This document shows, in pieces, positions 20,026 through 32,183 of a stretch of 64,000 bases of DNA. The notes beneath the pieces are model-generated. The model was not told the origin of the DNA. It ran no database searches and worked only from the letters and a program-made list of their open reading frames with translations. The position numbers were made by a program, and so were the translations under genes. Position 1 is the first letter of the stretch, and each line of letters starts with the position of its first letter. The stretch spans positions 105,851,344-105,915,343 of the forward strand of contig CM023450.1 in assembly GCA_013339765.2 (NCBI GenBank), written 5' to 3'. Source of the DNA: Haemaphysalis longicornis (Eukaryota > Arthropoda > Arachnida > Ixodida > Ixodidae).

Positions 20026-22224
20026 GGCTTTTTAGGGACTATTTATCCCATAGAATCTCCGTGTAGCGTGCTTAGCCAATGAGAGGCGACTGCCGTGAGA
20101 TATTTCTGACGGTAATTCTCACGGTTGCCGTGATAATAGACACTACCTAAATAGTTAGCGGGAATTTGTGTCGTTGAAGTGTGGACGGGAAGTTTTAGAA
20201 ATTACCGGGTGACGAAAAAAAAAAAAAACAGCGTTCCGCAGTAAGCGCTTTGCACCGATTTAGCTTTGCGCTAAACTTGTACACTCGTGTACTACGAGCC
20301 GTAAAAGCCGAAAGCCGTGCTCAAAGTTGTATTGTCAGAGATTTGCGTACGTGAAAACCACCAACATTTTTAGTGGAGTGAGGATTACCGGATTTCTTGA
20401 GAGGGGCTCGAGAGCGTGCGCAGGGCTGAGAAGTTTGGGGTCGTAAAAGAGAAGGTTCCGTATCCGAGCGGCGTGGCGTTAGACGTTGACACCGGAAGGA
20501 TGCGTTGGTGCACGTCCACTTTTTTGAACCATGAAATAGTATGTCCCTGGAATGAAATAAGGTCGGCTCACCGCCGAAAAGACCAGAGATGAGGCCTAAA
20601 AGTCAGCACGAGGTAAGTATGAAGTCCTGAATGCGAGCGAAACGACACGAACCGCCACCTGTCTTCTTTGTGCTTGTCGCCCATTCCAACCTTTTATTAC
20701 CTTACGACTCCCGGGAAGTTCCTCAAAGCGCAGCTTTCTCGGTTGGCATGGGATATGGTTTAAAGCGGGGATTTTAGTACTGCGCCAGCTCTACTGCGCC
20801 TGCGTATTGTGAAAAGTTCTACGCCAATAACGAAAATGGTACGCTCGACACGGGTGTGATATATTATCATGGTGGTAACAGTCATATCGTACGGGTATGA
20901 ATAGAAATTAACAAAAAAAATGTTCGTTACATGGTCATTGCATTGGAACCAATGCGGGAAGCACATAGGTATACCTATGGGCTTTTCATGCAGCAGAAAC
21001 AGTAGAGTTCTTTCGTGAAGCTAAAAGACAAGATTCACTAAATTGCGTACGGATAATAAGACGTTGGGCTGATATAGAACGTTAACTCTGAATGATAACG
21101 CTGGCTGGCAGGTTAGTGTGGCGTGGTTAGTAATGATGGAAGGGATGTGATGTGCAAGATTCCTCTTTTTTTATGTTTTCAATCTAGTGAAGAGGGCGGG
21201 AAACAAGCACATGGCTTGTAAGGCAGGGGGATATACCTCTAAACAAAGAGCTTTCATCTCTGTCCGCACCGTGAAATACGAAACCAAACAACAGTTCTCC
21301 GGAAAACTTTTGCCGTCCGGGAAGATCTCACAGGACCAAGCAAGATTCATTCGCGGTGCTTTTGGGGGGCGAGACAATCACGTGACACCATTAAAGCGTC
21401 CTCGCTAGTACCGTATTTGCGCTACACGCCGTGGCTTCGCATATAGAGCGCGACGATATTTTAGGTCTCGGATAACACTAAGAATATGAAAAGTGAAGGT
21501 GGAGAAAACTCGAAAAAAGTAAGAAAGTGACGGCTGTTGGAAAATTTGGCCTCGCACCCAACTGTTTGTCTTGCCTTATTCCTCGCCAAGCGGGCGTGTG
21601 TGAAATCCGCGCAGATAAAGCACGGGAAAAAATATTCAAGCACGCTTGCAGAAGGGCTCGTCTTTGCAGGAGCACGTCTCGGCAAATCGAATGACGCTGG
21701 GGGCGAATAACGGTCGCGTAACGTATCTCCTAGTTTTATTGGTTGCAGTCATATATTAAGGGTTCAAGGTGAGTAGAAATGGGGGTGGACGTAAGTGTTG
21801 TGCAGTTGTTTTTGTTGGTTGTGGTAACGGCTGGTCTTTTTCTTGAGACGAGGGGAGGTGGCGGACATCAGAATGGCTACTACATAAACGTCATTTCCAA
21901 CATCTCCAACCAGTTTTACTTGTACTTATATTAAGCAACCTTCTCCAAAGCCCTGTCCGGTAACCCCCCCTACGGTTGATACAAAACTTCCCTTCGACGG
22001 GCCACTGGGCCACGTCATTTAATTTAGGTACAGTGCACCCCAGGGTGGTGGGCATGCCTTTTCTCCATTCGCAACCACCGCCTCGGCCCAGTCCCCGCTG
22101 TCGTCATGTCTCCGCCGTCCCATAAATGCTATCGCATTTCAAATCATGTCGTCACTCACTCATTCACTTCAACCTGCCGGATCTGTTTGTCGTGATAGGT
22201 AATCAAAGCCACCGGACACAGTGT
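20026..22224. other. Unassigned sequence, possible LINE 5' UTR at left
   Basis: The first few hundred bases could be the 5' UTR of the antisense Tx1-like LINE, but no boundary is visible. A tract of 14 A lies at 20217-20230. No gene or further element was recognised. Confidence 0.4.
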
Positions 22225-22345
22225 ATGAGCGTGACGTCAGCGGCGGAACGCCGGCGCGTGGGCCTGGAGGGAGACGCACGCCGTGCATAAAAGGTTGACG
22301 TCACGTGGCGGGGTTGACGTGACGCGTTCCTCACGTCGGCGCGTG
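22225..22345 (+). promoter_or_regulatory. Promoter-like cluster of CRE sites with TATA-like box
   Basis: GTGACGTCAGCGG, TTGACGTCACGTGG and TTGACGTGACGCG contain full or near CRE/ATF palindromes (TGACGTCA) in a GC-rich island, with GCATAAAAGG between the first two at about 22284. The arrangement is promoter-like, but no open reading frame worth naming follows on either strand. Confidence 0.3.
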
Positions 22346-22525
22346 GGGAGAAGGGGCATGGAACGAAGCGCGACATCCACGAAGCGGTGTCACACAAGAA
22401 ACATGTAAAACATGTGGAGTTGCCACGGAAGAACACAAACAATGTGTACAACAATTTGAAGTAGCTATGATATGTTTTTTAGAGATGGTACGTCATCCCA
22501 GATCTGTTCATGACTGTGAGCTCTT

Positions 22526-22581
22526 ACAGTATATTGTTCCCTTGTCAACGCTATTCCAGTATGTTGTTCCCTTGTCAACGC
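22526..22581 (+). repeat. 31-bp tandem duplication
   Basis: CAGTATATTGTTCCC and CAGTATGTTGTTCCC each continue with TTGTCAACGC. The units start 31 bp apart and differ at one base over 25 bp, so the duplication is recent or conserved. Confidence 0.7.
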
Positions 22582-22589
22582 GCGGCGCT

Positions 22590-23344
22590 GAATGCATGGG
22601 CTACTGGGCTTCATTGACGAAGAAAATTTATTCGTGTTCACCTATCATGCTGTAGTAAAAGAGGAATAAAAAATGAGTAATGTCCTATTGTTGCTTGCCA
22701 TTTGTTGCTGTGTTGCCACGGGGAACACAGCAACACAGATCATTCAGGATAGCACATGTGGCTTGTTTCCGTTGGGCAAACATTGCAAACGTGAAACGCA
22801 TGCAACACGGACTAATCGTGGTAGCAAATATGGCTAATACTAATAGTAACTTACAACTTATCTGGGAAATCATACCACCTGCTACTTAATTCCAATACGG
22901 TTCAGTCCAAGCAACCTAAACGTCTATACCTCCGCGTACAGTACGCCCTAGCAACCACGGCATCCACAGAAACGTGCGTGCGACTCTGCATTTCAAGTGC
23001 AGTGCTAGTACGGTGTGTCCTCTTTTGTCCTTACCGCGCGGTTTTATTATTGCCACGCAATTAAAAACGAAGCAAGGTTCTCGTTGAAATTAACGTTTAT
23101 TGGAGCCTCGCAATAAAAGAAGAGGAAAACAGAAGCGGAGAAGAAGCAGTCAACAAAGTGACAAGCACAATACAGCACCGGCGAATCGAATGCCACGGCG
23201 TTTCTTTGGGATGCATTTATGCCAGAACGCTTCTCCCTTCCAGGGTCATCCAATTAGATAGAGAACATTATCGATCAAACAAGAACAGTCAAGTCAGTGA
23301 CGACAAAGCGACACCCTCTCCTATCAAGAAGATTGGTTAAAAAA
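22590..23344. other. Unassigned sequence, no gene seen
   Basis: A motif CAACCACGGCATCCACA near 22955 recurs near 24576, within the imperfect tandem repeats there. Nothing else was recognised. Confidence 0.4.
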
Positions 23345-23905
23345 GAGGGAGCAAACGGGTACCCCGTTTAAAACATCCGGATAAGATAACACACCTCGTT
23401 CACGCGTTGGCAGCAAAACAAAAAAATTGGCCGCGTATCTGCTCATTTCGTTGCAAATGTCGACGAAAGACAATAGTCGACTGGCGCCCCCAGGCAAATA
23501 AATGCCTCCCTTCTCTTTCCCGCTCACCTCTCATGATGTCCCTCTTCCGTATCGTTCCTCCCAAGATAACACGCTAGAGGTTTCCGCAAGTCAAAATAAA
23601 TTTACTGCGTTCCACTGCTAGAAGTCGGGTGCCTCGATGTCAGAGCTGCCGTACGGCGGAGACGCGCGTGAATCGAGGAAACCTACTATAACGTTTATAG
23701 AATCACGTTGCCCTACTCCACGAGCGTTCCAAGCGGAACGTGAAACCTATCTAGTGAAACCACCTTTCGTTGCTGTTGCCGTTTGATTTTTTTAATGCCA
23801 CCAGGTAGCGCGGGCAACAGCAGGCGACAGTTTCCTGCAGTTGATGTAGTATTTTATTTGCTATAGCAAAAACCAAGCATTCATGAATTTAACGAATCAC
23901 GACGA
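23345..23905 (-). repeat. Unnamed ~530-bp dispersed repeat, copy 2
   Basis: This is the inverted counterpart of 2363-2890, aligned by eye over nearly all of its length at roughly 75-85 percent. It includes the GTCGACGAAAGAC block, GTTCCTCCCAAGATAACA, the hairpin at 23627-23685 and CGGGCAACAGCAGGCGACAG. The two copies are 21 kb apart in opposite orientation. Confidence 0.65.
23627..23685. repeat. Hairpin motif inside repeat copy 2
   Basis: Left arm GGGTGCCTCGAT pairs with ATCGAGGAAACC imperfectly because the right arm has changed. The inner GCCGTACGGC is intact. Compare 2583-2643 and 29810-29868. Confidence 0.65.
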
Positions 23906-24334
23906 AGAATTTGCGACAATATGCTTCCCTGACACAGCGACCAGTTCACCCACATTAAAAGGGTCATAAAGAAAAATACAAGTTGCGCAACTGAAAAGGC
24001 CGCTTTGTTCCGATTCCAATGACATCAATTTCATCGCAAATTTATATCAATTAACGTAGATATTAAAGGAAACTTGTGAATCAATGACGACTTTCCAGCC
24101 ACATTCCGGCAACAAATTTTCTACGACATCAAAGAATCTGTGTGGCCACCGCCTGAAACGATCGTAAAGAAACAAGACTGGCGGATAGCAGGGGTCCTCC
24201 TGATCCGTTTTATCGCATCACTTGAATGTTAACGTGCAGTTAATACACTGGTACATACGTTTTCATAGCTGGCCCATAGTACTTCACTCCTGCCCATATT
24301 ACGTCCCTGTAGCGCAAAATTTTAAATTTTTGCA

Positions 24335-24430
24335 GTACTTTTTTTTGTTCTTGGGCTTAAAAAACTGTCTTTCGTGGGTGGAATGGAGCTGAGGGAGGTT
24401 TTGACGGCCAGTTCTTTTAAATTAAGCAAA
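24335..24430 (+). repeat. Dispersed repeat shared with 35626-35715
   Basis: CTGTCTTTCGTG, GGAGCTGAGGGAGG, CCAGTTCTTTTAAATTA and GCAAAAATTTA follow the same order as in 35626-35715, same orientation. Identity is only about 70 percent by eye. Family unknown. Confidence 0.5.
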
Positions 24431-24509
24431 AATTTATTTTGTATTTTTTGTCCTTTTTATGCATTAATATGCCCAAACACAACCTAGCAATGACGGTGCT
24501 TACATCAGC

Positions 24510-24965
24510 GCCGCGCCCATTTATTCGAGTGATTTCAAATTAAGCGCAACTCCCCTAGCATGCCCTGCATGTCAGCAACCACGGCATCCACATCAAAGCG
24601 TGACGAGCAGCCGCCCCTCCAACTCACTGCATACAACGAACACCCCGATTCCAGGAAACAGCGTTGCGCGTACTCCCCTGACTATTACCTTCACTTAAAT
24701 CCAATTCAAGCCAATCAATTTCAACCAAGCAATTTTTGCGCTCATCCTCTATCTACTTCAGCATGCAGCGCATGCTAGTAATCGTGGCGTCTACAGCAAA
24801 GACAGTGCCCACAGCAGAAACGCACCCATTTAACTAGAGGGATTTCAAATTCCGCGCTCATCTCCCGCGTAGAGTGCATCCTAGCAAATGCGCACTCACC
24901 AGCAATGCGCAGCCGTCACCTCAAACTCTATATCTATACAGAAAACATGCCACTTCCATGGAATG
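24510..24965 (+). repeat. Diverged tandem repeats, about three units
   Basis: GCGCCCATTTATTCGAG..GATTTCAAATT near 24515 recurs as CACCCATTTAACTAGAG..GATTTCAAATT near 24825. CGGCATCCACATCAAAG near 24586 resembles TGGCGTCTACAGCAAAG near 24785. Units are irregular (about 110-200 bp) and diverged. Confidence 0.45.
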
Positions 24966-27900
24966 TTGCATAGCGTGTCGTTTGATAATCAGGAGGGTTC
25001 TGGTTGAAAATTTACCAGGGGAATCAAAGATTTTTTTTCAGACTGTTCAGATTAAATGGGAACCGAAGTACAATGTGTGGGGTAGTTGACTTAATGCACG
25101 AAGCCAATGACCTCCGCACAACAGCAGGGCAGCTTGCCCACGTATTCGCTATCCAAAGAAACCTTCTTCGGCCCAAACGATGTTTTGTTGGCCTAATGTG
25201 GCATGGGCGTAAAAAGCTTCAACAAAAAAATCGGCGTGCCCCACTTGCAAGTGACCAGAATCCACGGCGATGCTATCATACGGTCACAGCAACCCCGCAG
25301 AAAGGTATGGGACTTCGTTTTTCCCCTGGCATCCCTGCAACCATGGCGGGCGTCGGCAGTACAGACGAAAACACGCAAACCTGCCGCCATTTCTATCCTA
25401 GAAAATATTGTCCGGGATTGCATTAGACCAAATAAAAATGTTTTACTGCCGGAGAAAGAGGAAAACAGAGGCATTGGGAGGAAAGAATCACACATATTAG
25501 ACCTCAAACTTGGCGCGTAGGACACCACTCAGCTTCTAAGAAGGAGGGCCAAATGATTACAAGGCGCGTAAGGCTTAACAAGACGCGCGTTTACAAAAAG
25601 GAACGTACCGAGGGAACTGCGATGCCCTGAGTACACTTGAAAGATGAAGCGCCCCGAAGGTAAGCCTCGTTCACCGCGTCCAAGTTCCCCGTTATTCCTT
25701 CACCCACTAACGCAACGTGCGTTTGCGGCGTTCACGGCTCTGAACCCTAAAACGCGCTCGGTTGGGTCACCACGGATTCGGTTTAATGGCCACGTAAGAG
25801 TCCATGGGCCGACTTCGGCTGATTCCTCTCTTTCTGGCAAAAATTTAACCCAAGAAAGTATTAGCAGCGAAGCCACTCACGCGTGGAGCGGCCGTATACG
25901 TTGCTCGGTGATAAAAGTGAACACAGGTGGAGAGAGTGGTTAATTCAAAAGCGGCAGTGCTGGCTTTTCAAGAGCAATGCAGTGCGTGGGGTGTATGTGG
26001 TCCTTAAGCAGAGGTTATGGCCCTTTGGGCGGCCGGCGACCATCGGAACGGCAGTGAACGAGAAGACGACCCTGACGCCGGGGCGAAGTGCAGTCCGTAT
26101 ACGACCCCCGGGAGATGTCGTCCATTCATGAAGTATGCATACCGAAATCTGCAAACGGCGTCCCGTGTGGCTCCGTGGTACAGACGAGACAAGTATGCCA
26201 TCCTGGGCCGGGACGGGTGTTGCTTAATTCGTGTATATGGCTGCGTAGGCCGGTTTATCGCGCATGTTTATAGCTCAACACGAGTGCCCCTGCGTTCCAA
26301 ACACTTCCACGTTTCCTCTGTTCCGACCTTCTTTTGGTGCTTATAGGCTCATTTGTTTCGTTATTATCCCCTCGGAATTAGGAGCGCGCGCAAAGGGAAA
26401 ATAAACAAGAATGAACACAGCAATCGAGATTAAAGTTTTATTTAATTACCGCCTAATTTGAGTACTATAAGGCAGGTAACTTAATTAAAGCCATTTGTGT
26501 CAGCTGACTACACTAGATTAGATGGGTATCTTGTTCTAAACCCAGGCATTCGAATTCAATTACCTTCTCTCTTTCTCACTCCATTTGCGCAACAAAAGCT
26601 CGTAACATAGAGGTAAAATGAACGGAGGTACGGAACGCAGGTACGGAAGAAAATAGCTACACGTTTTGTCCCTTCGTGGAGTTTAAAAAGTAGGAAGGAC
26701 GCACTGTTTACATGAACAGTACGACTAAAGAGAATTAAACAGGGTAACACCTATTCATAAGCAAAATAAAACCATTTGGCCTTGTTGAAACACTAAACGT
26801 TGACACTAGAGACGTGCGCAAATACCAATTTCTGTTTTTGTGTGTGTGTGTGTGTGCGTGTATGTGTGCAGACGGCATACAATACGTAATACCCCGCTCC
26901 CGCGAGCCCACGGCAACGACGTCATGTTGCTAACGACCACAGGTACCAAATTTCGTTCCTGCAACGGATGATTACTTGTTATGAATACTTAAAAAAAGCT
27001 TTCTCTGCGTGTGATAGACCACTCGAAGAAAACAATTTATACAGCGCCCTCCCTTGACGACGCATTGGTCTGCTAGTCTACATGCCATGCTATGGACGTG
27101 GCATCTCAGTTATCTATGTCTGTGGAGTCAAAGACATCTGGCATGAACAACATGCGAGAGGCCGCCGTCTTAGAGATCAAATACACACACTTTGGAGCTG
27201 CGGATCGTGGGATGCGGTGGCATTACTAAGCATATCTTCGATACGCGGCCATTGTTCGGGAGGGCTCATCTGATTTTGGGATGTAAGTAAATGCTTAACA
27301 AGATGAACTGATGGGCGAGTTAGCCGTTTATTTGAAAATAGCTACAGATTGAAAAAAAAATAAACAAGGACACTAAAAAAATTGGTCGCCATCCCGCCCT
27401 GCGAAAGTGGATGTCCAGGAAAGCTGTTGTAAAAGACTACAAATGGTGATGCAGGAGGGTATGAAATAATTCTTGTCGTCTCAGCGGGCTTGTCGGTTGC
27501 GCTCGGCTAGTGTCGCAAGATAAGGGTACATTGTATCGGTACTCTTTTCTCCTATTGTTCCGTGCCGCCGGCATGATCATCGGCCAGTTCGTATTACGTG
27601 ACATTTGTTTACACTGCGATGGTGCATGAGCGCCGCCATTTTGTTGGTTATGCGCTTTAGTCGGTCAACTTTGGCAGGCTTAGCTTGTCCGTCCTTCTCT
27701 GCGGCTGCGCGCGACTGACGTCGTTCGGTATGTTAATCAAAGATAACGCGTGTAGTGGTATTCCAGTAGCACAAGTGTGTCCTAAGATGCCCTTCTGCTG
27801 CATCTTAGGTAGTGTTGTTAACAAACGACCCGGTAGAAGTTCTCGGTGAGGCCGTGAATGCGGCAATCTCACAACACTGGTGAAGGCCAAAAATGGCCGC

Positions 27901-29809
27901 CGTTGCTGAGTTGCGTGCCTCAGTGGCGGTACTCGAATACCGTAGCTACTGACACTACGCTCGCCTTCTCTGCTTTATTCCATGATTAGCCTGACGCATG
28001 CGCTCGGCGTCTTAGCCCTTAGCGTCTCGGCTTTTTGCCCACGGAGATCGTTTTTGCCCACGGCGATAAAACCGTTTGGGGGTGGAGGTATACAGTTTTG
28101 CTGTAAAAACGACGGCACGAACTCTGACTTAAAACTGAATTTAAAAAAAAAAAACTTGTACCTTTCATACGCACCGATTATCTTCACAACAGTAAAAAAT
28201 GAAAGATGAAAAACAAAAGCAGACCCCGGAACCCCAGAAAAACACACCACCACATAAACACGCGTTCACTCGCTTAGCATAATCGATAAAGATAGCAAGT
28301 TAGGCCGTTCCCTATGCCCACCACCTGTTAGAAAATCAATCTTTTTTTGTGACAACGTGATTGATGCCCTGCTCATGCAGGTGGAAGGAAGGAGCGAAAC
28401 TCAAACTACGAGAGAGACAATAGGAGCACATGAAATCGACAGGTTGGGTAGCGAGAGCGTGGGCAGTGCGTCGATCATATTGTCATAAAAGGAGATTGAT
28501 TGTGTTTCTAACACGTGATGTGGATCAGGTACGGCATACTTGGTATCTTTATAGATTATGCCAAGTGTGTGGTGTGGGGGTGTGTTTTTCTGTTGTTTTG
28601 GTGTATGTTTTTGTTATTATTGTAGAAACTTTATAGGGGTCATCATTGCTGCACCGATGAGATAGATTATCATCATCGGTGCCTGTCATCACGCGGGAGC
28701 AGCTCTCGCTCGAGCTGCTTCGTTTTTCTTCATCGCCATATTGTAAATATATGCACCATCGTATCGCCGGGATGTCGCGGCTATTGGTCTCTCCATATTT
28801 TACAATTATCTTTGACTTTTTACTGTTTTTAACATAATGGGCCCATTTAAAACAGGCATTTTTCTTCATAATAAGTTCAGGCGGGAGTCAGCGCTCGTCC
28901 CGTCGTTTTTTCATGTCCATGTTTTTTTGTTTGTTTTTTTCGCGTCACAGCCATATAAAAAAGTCAGCAAATGGATATCACTGGGTATCGACTTCCATAC
29001 AAAGTAGCACTGCTCTCGTATTTATTTTTATAATGGTTTCCTCTGGTCTTGCAAGGTCAAGCTGCAAGATGGACTTGTGACACCCAGACCCATACAGCGA
29101 CTTTACCCTCTTGAAGTCCGCGTCTAGCCATTTTCTGACGGCCGGGATTGTGCGGAAGTTATCATTGCCTTGTTGCTCGGGAGCGCAAAGACGGCGAGAA
29201 AGTCAGCTAGTTGCGACAAAGAGGCTGAGATAGTAGCCCGCGCTTGGAGCTCGCTCCTCGCGACACTAGGTTCTCCCCTCGCGGAGCCCAGCATCGAGCG
29301 CCCGACCTGGGCCACACGCGAATAAATCCTCTTCCTGTTTTCGTTCCTACGACGAGCTTCATTTTTCACTTCCGCTACGTGTTGACTCGAAAAGGTGTGG
29401 GACTTGTAGACTTCAGACATGGACTAGATGGCCGGTATAGATACGATCTATAAACAACCGCTGTTAAACGTGTCACCTGAGCTTCAAGGACATCCAAGTG
29501 GTATACTGATGAACACAGTCAGTGGAATTCCCCTCTGAGTGTAATTGTTTAAGCCAAGTGGCATGCTTATGAGTTGAAATTATTTTACAGGGCTAGCTCA
29601 CGTCAGAGAACCGAGCCTAGTCAAATGTTTTTTGTCAATCAACTTTTTTGCTGATATCCTTCTTCTCGGCGAGAAACGAGACTCACCTTGAATTTACTTG
29701 ACTTGGAAATGCTGCTTCTTGACTAACATAGTCGGGCGGCATATAGAATCGGAGTGATCCGCTCATAAAATGCTGTTATGTATAAACTTCTGTTCAGTTA
29801 ACGTTCAGC
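24966..29809. other. Unassigned sequence, no gene seen
   Basis: The only clear simple feature in this 4.8-kb stretch is a GT-rich microsatellite at about 26836-26870. Short open frames (for example 140 codons at 25004-25426 and 109 at 26017-26346) show no recognisable domain. No element ends were identified. Confidence 0.4.
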
Positions 29810-29868
29810 TAGGGTGCCTCGATGCCAGCTCCGCCATACAGCGGACGCGCGTGAATCGAGGCACCCTA
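29810..29868. mobile_element. 59-bp hairpin element with perfect 14-bp TIRs
   Basis: Arms TAGGGTGCCTCGAT and ATCGAGGCACCCTA are perfect reverse complements. The flanks carry GTTCAGC at 29803-29809 and 29870-29876, a possible 7-bp target duplication offset by one T. The centre CTCCGCCATACAGCGGA is the counterpart of the GCCGTACGGC core in the related hairpins at 2583 and 23627. It looks like a free-standing copy of a foldback unit that is embedded in a larger repeat elsewhere. Confidence 0.6.
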
Positions 29869-29879
29869 TGTTCAGCCGG

Positions 29880-30172
29880 ACTAAAGCCCCCCCGTTGTGC
29901 GGTTCGCTTTTCCTCAATATGAGTTTGCTTGCAGTGAAGCACGCTTTACAGACAGTTCTTGGATCATTTGGGGACGATGCGGAACCATGGTGAACTCCCA
30001 TACTCGGATAGTGCTTTCCTTGAGCAGTGGGAGATACTGCTGTCCAGCTGTCGACCTGAAGATCAGCTCCTGCTTGTGACCAGGGCTACGGCAGCCTGGA
30101 CAGCACATGGGCTCCTCGTCTGAGGAACCACTCTCACATTATTGCGAAATAAAGTTGCCTCTTTCTCTCTCT
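29880..30172 (+). pseudogene. 3' end fragment of an I-like LINE
   Basis: In shifting frames the plus strand reads WIIWGRC, then LEQWEILLSS and LLLVTRATAAW. These match in order and spacing the end of the I-like ORF at 45741-46694 (HSMWACP, EQWERALGSS, LLVTRATTVA). The fragment closes with AATAAAGTTGCC followed by CTCTCTC, resembling the AATAAGAGTG..CTCTCTC end of that element. It is 5' truncated and frameshifted. Confidence 0.65.
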
Positions 30173-31819
30173 ACTACTTCGTCATCATCACTACCGTCAT
30201 CACCTCCACCGTCATTATCGTTGTTGTCCTCGTCGTTGGCGTTGTTTTTTTTTCTTTGCATCTTTTTCTACTCTCCGTCACTATAAATAAGAGCATTGGT
30301 TAATCGCTCGTGTGAGGCCTATACTTACGCATAATGTCTGGTAGCCGTTGCATAAGCCTAACGAAGGCCATGCAATGTCGAACTAATTGTAAGTCAAGTT
30401 ACAGATACCCGTTGGGGACGTTAGACCTTGTGCCTTCGTGGTGACGTAACCTCGTGGTGACGTCAGACCTCGTTTGTCCTCACGTCGTCAGATTGGCGCA
30501 TACTTTCACCGCTGGGTGTCCAATTTTACGCTGCGCTTGATTTTTCCCCGTTGCGCTCGCACTCCTGACGTGTCGCAGGCAATGCGTACGCCAGGTCAGC
30601 CTATACCCGCGTTCGCAACCAGGGCATACCCACATTACGCTGCCAATAGGAATTCAGCAGACGCTACAAACACTGTACAACAAGCGACGCCAACGACGGA
30701 TTCTTCGCTCAAAGGGCCACTTCATTCCTTCGTACTAAAATCACAGCTGGGCTGTAAAACTGTGTCATACTAGAAGGGCCCTTTGCTCTGCCTTTCAGCG
30801 ACTCCCCTTTCTAAGCCCGCCATCACCCCCACCCTTTTACACTGCACAATTGTCTTTCGTGTCTATTTCGTAACCCGCAGTGACTCAGTATTCTCCGCTA
30901 AAAGGTATTTTATGTCACCATACGCGGTACAACTCTCGAATCCACGCAGCCCTATTCATACTCTCAGTAATATCATACTGTCCATCGCATTTCCGTGGAT
31001 GTGCGTCATTTTCCGCAAAATCACATGGACCACTCTGGCATGCACCTGACGCGGCCATAAAACAGATCCTTTGAGCTGCGTCATCGTAAAAGGCTATAGA
31101 AAGCCTGAATAGCGCACTTCTCACTAGTCGATATCTACGAAATCGTAAGCAACGTAGCTGCGACGGGTGGGAGGTTGCATGACACGAAGAACACCGACGA
31201 GCGAGAAAAGCCCTCCAGGCTTTCTTGTAGTGACGGTGTAAGCCGTATATGCACTCCGTAGCCAAGCGAGCTGCGGCACGCGAGCGTTGACGCCTAATCG
31301 GTGCGCTTGGCTTTCATCCGTCACCAGGTGGCCGCGCCGACGGTGACCCGTGAGCGATGACATCCAGTCACGGCCCCTCTATTGTGGCCAACCCCGCATG
31401 CGTGGTGTCACCTTTGCTTTGTTCCCCTCTTCCTCGGCGCTCTCCCGAAGGCAGGAGCGCGCCGGTGTCAAATCACTCTTGCCGTGCCATGAAACGACGC
31501 GGCGGCCGCAGAACGGCCCCTTTAATAGATCCTCCGGAGGGAAGAAGGGCGGATCCGGGGGATTAGGCGAGACCGACGCGCCGAGGCTGCTTCGGACCCT
31601 GCCCTGTTATTATTAATACAGCGGGGGCAGGTCCGCGCCCATTGCGCTTCACCGCGTCCACTGTAGGCCCGTCGGGAGAATAGGGGTTTCCGCTCGAGTG
31701 CGCAGCTGCGTAGGCGGCCCCGGCTCGCCGTAGTCGCACGTGGGGCGCCTTGGGAAGCGAGCACAGCGGGTGTCCAGGTTGCAGCAACGTCTTTTTAGTG
31801 CGTGTGCATCACTAATGTC
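30173..31819. other. Unassigned sequence, no gene seen
   Basis: A short tandem GTGGTGACGT pair occurs at 30440-30468. A GC-rich stretch lies at 31390-31780. No domain or RNA gene recognised. Confidence 0.4.
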
Positions 31820-32163
31820 TTAAGGGACCCTGTAACACGTTCCATAAACGCTTTCCCTCTTGTCTTCGCGTCTGGGAGCACTATCGAAAAGCGTTCGTTG
31901 CCGCAACTGAAGGAAAACAGGCCAACAGCCGCTACATTGCCTCAATGACGTAATTCGAGCCGTCGAAGAACGTCAAGACCGGGAAAGAGGGAAAAATCTT
32001 TCGAGCGAGTTTCCAAGTTATCTGATGGGCATAGAGCAGTAATTTGTGGCTGAGGTACTTTGCGACCACCTAATGTAAGTACTGGGTGTGTTGGGTGACC
32101 CCATTCTGCAAGCATTTAAAATTTAAAAAAAAAGGTGAAAAAAGTGTTGCAGGGTTCCTTTAA
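31820..32163. mobile_element. MITE-like element with TTAA ends
   Basis: The left end TTAAGGGACCCTGTAACAC matches the reverse complement of the right end, TTAAAGGAACCCTGCAACAC, at about 16 of 19 positions. Both outer ends are TTAA, which is the duplication made by piggyBac-type elements. It is 344 bp long, without coding capacity. Superfamily assignment is an inference from the TTAA alone. Confidence 0.5.
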
Positions 32164-32183
32164 AGGCCAACTGCACCCAATTT
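32155..32183. repeat. Left copy of a ~29-bp inverted repeat pair
   Basis: TTCCTTTAAAGGCCAACTGC continues into ACCCAATTT. The reverse complement of 34644-34673 reads TTCCTTTAAATGCCAACTGC then ACTCAAATTT. The left copy overlaps the end of the MITE-like element at 31820-32163. Confidence 0.6.

Noticed and set aside
26017..26346. 109-codon frame near possible tRNA-like GTGGCTCCGTGGTACAG
   Set aside because: No box B at the right distance and no protein domain.
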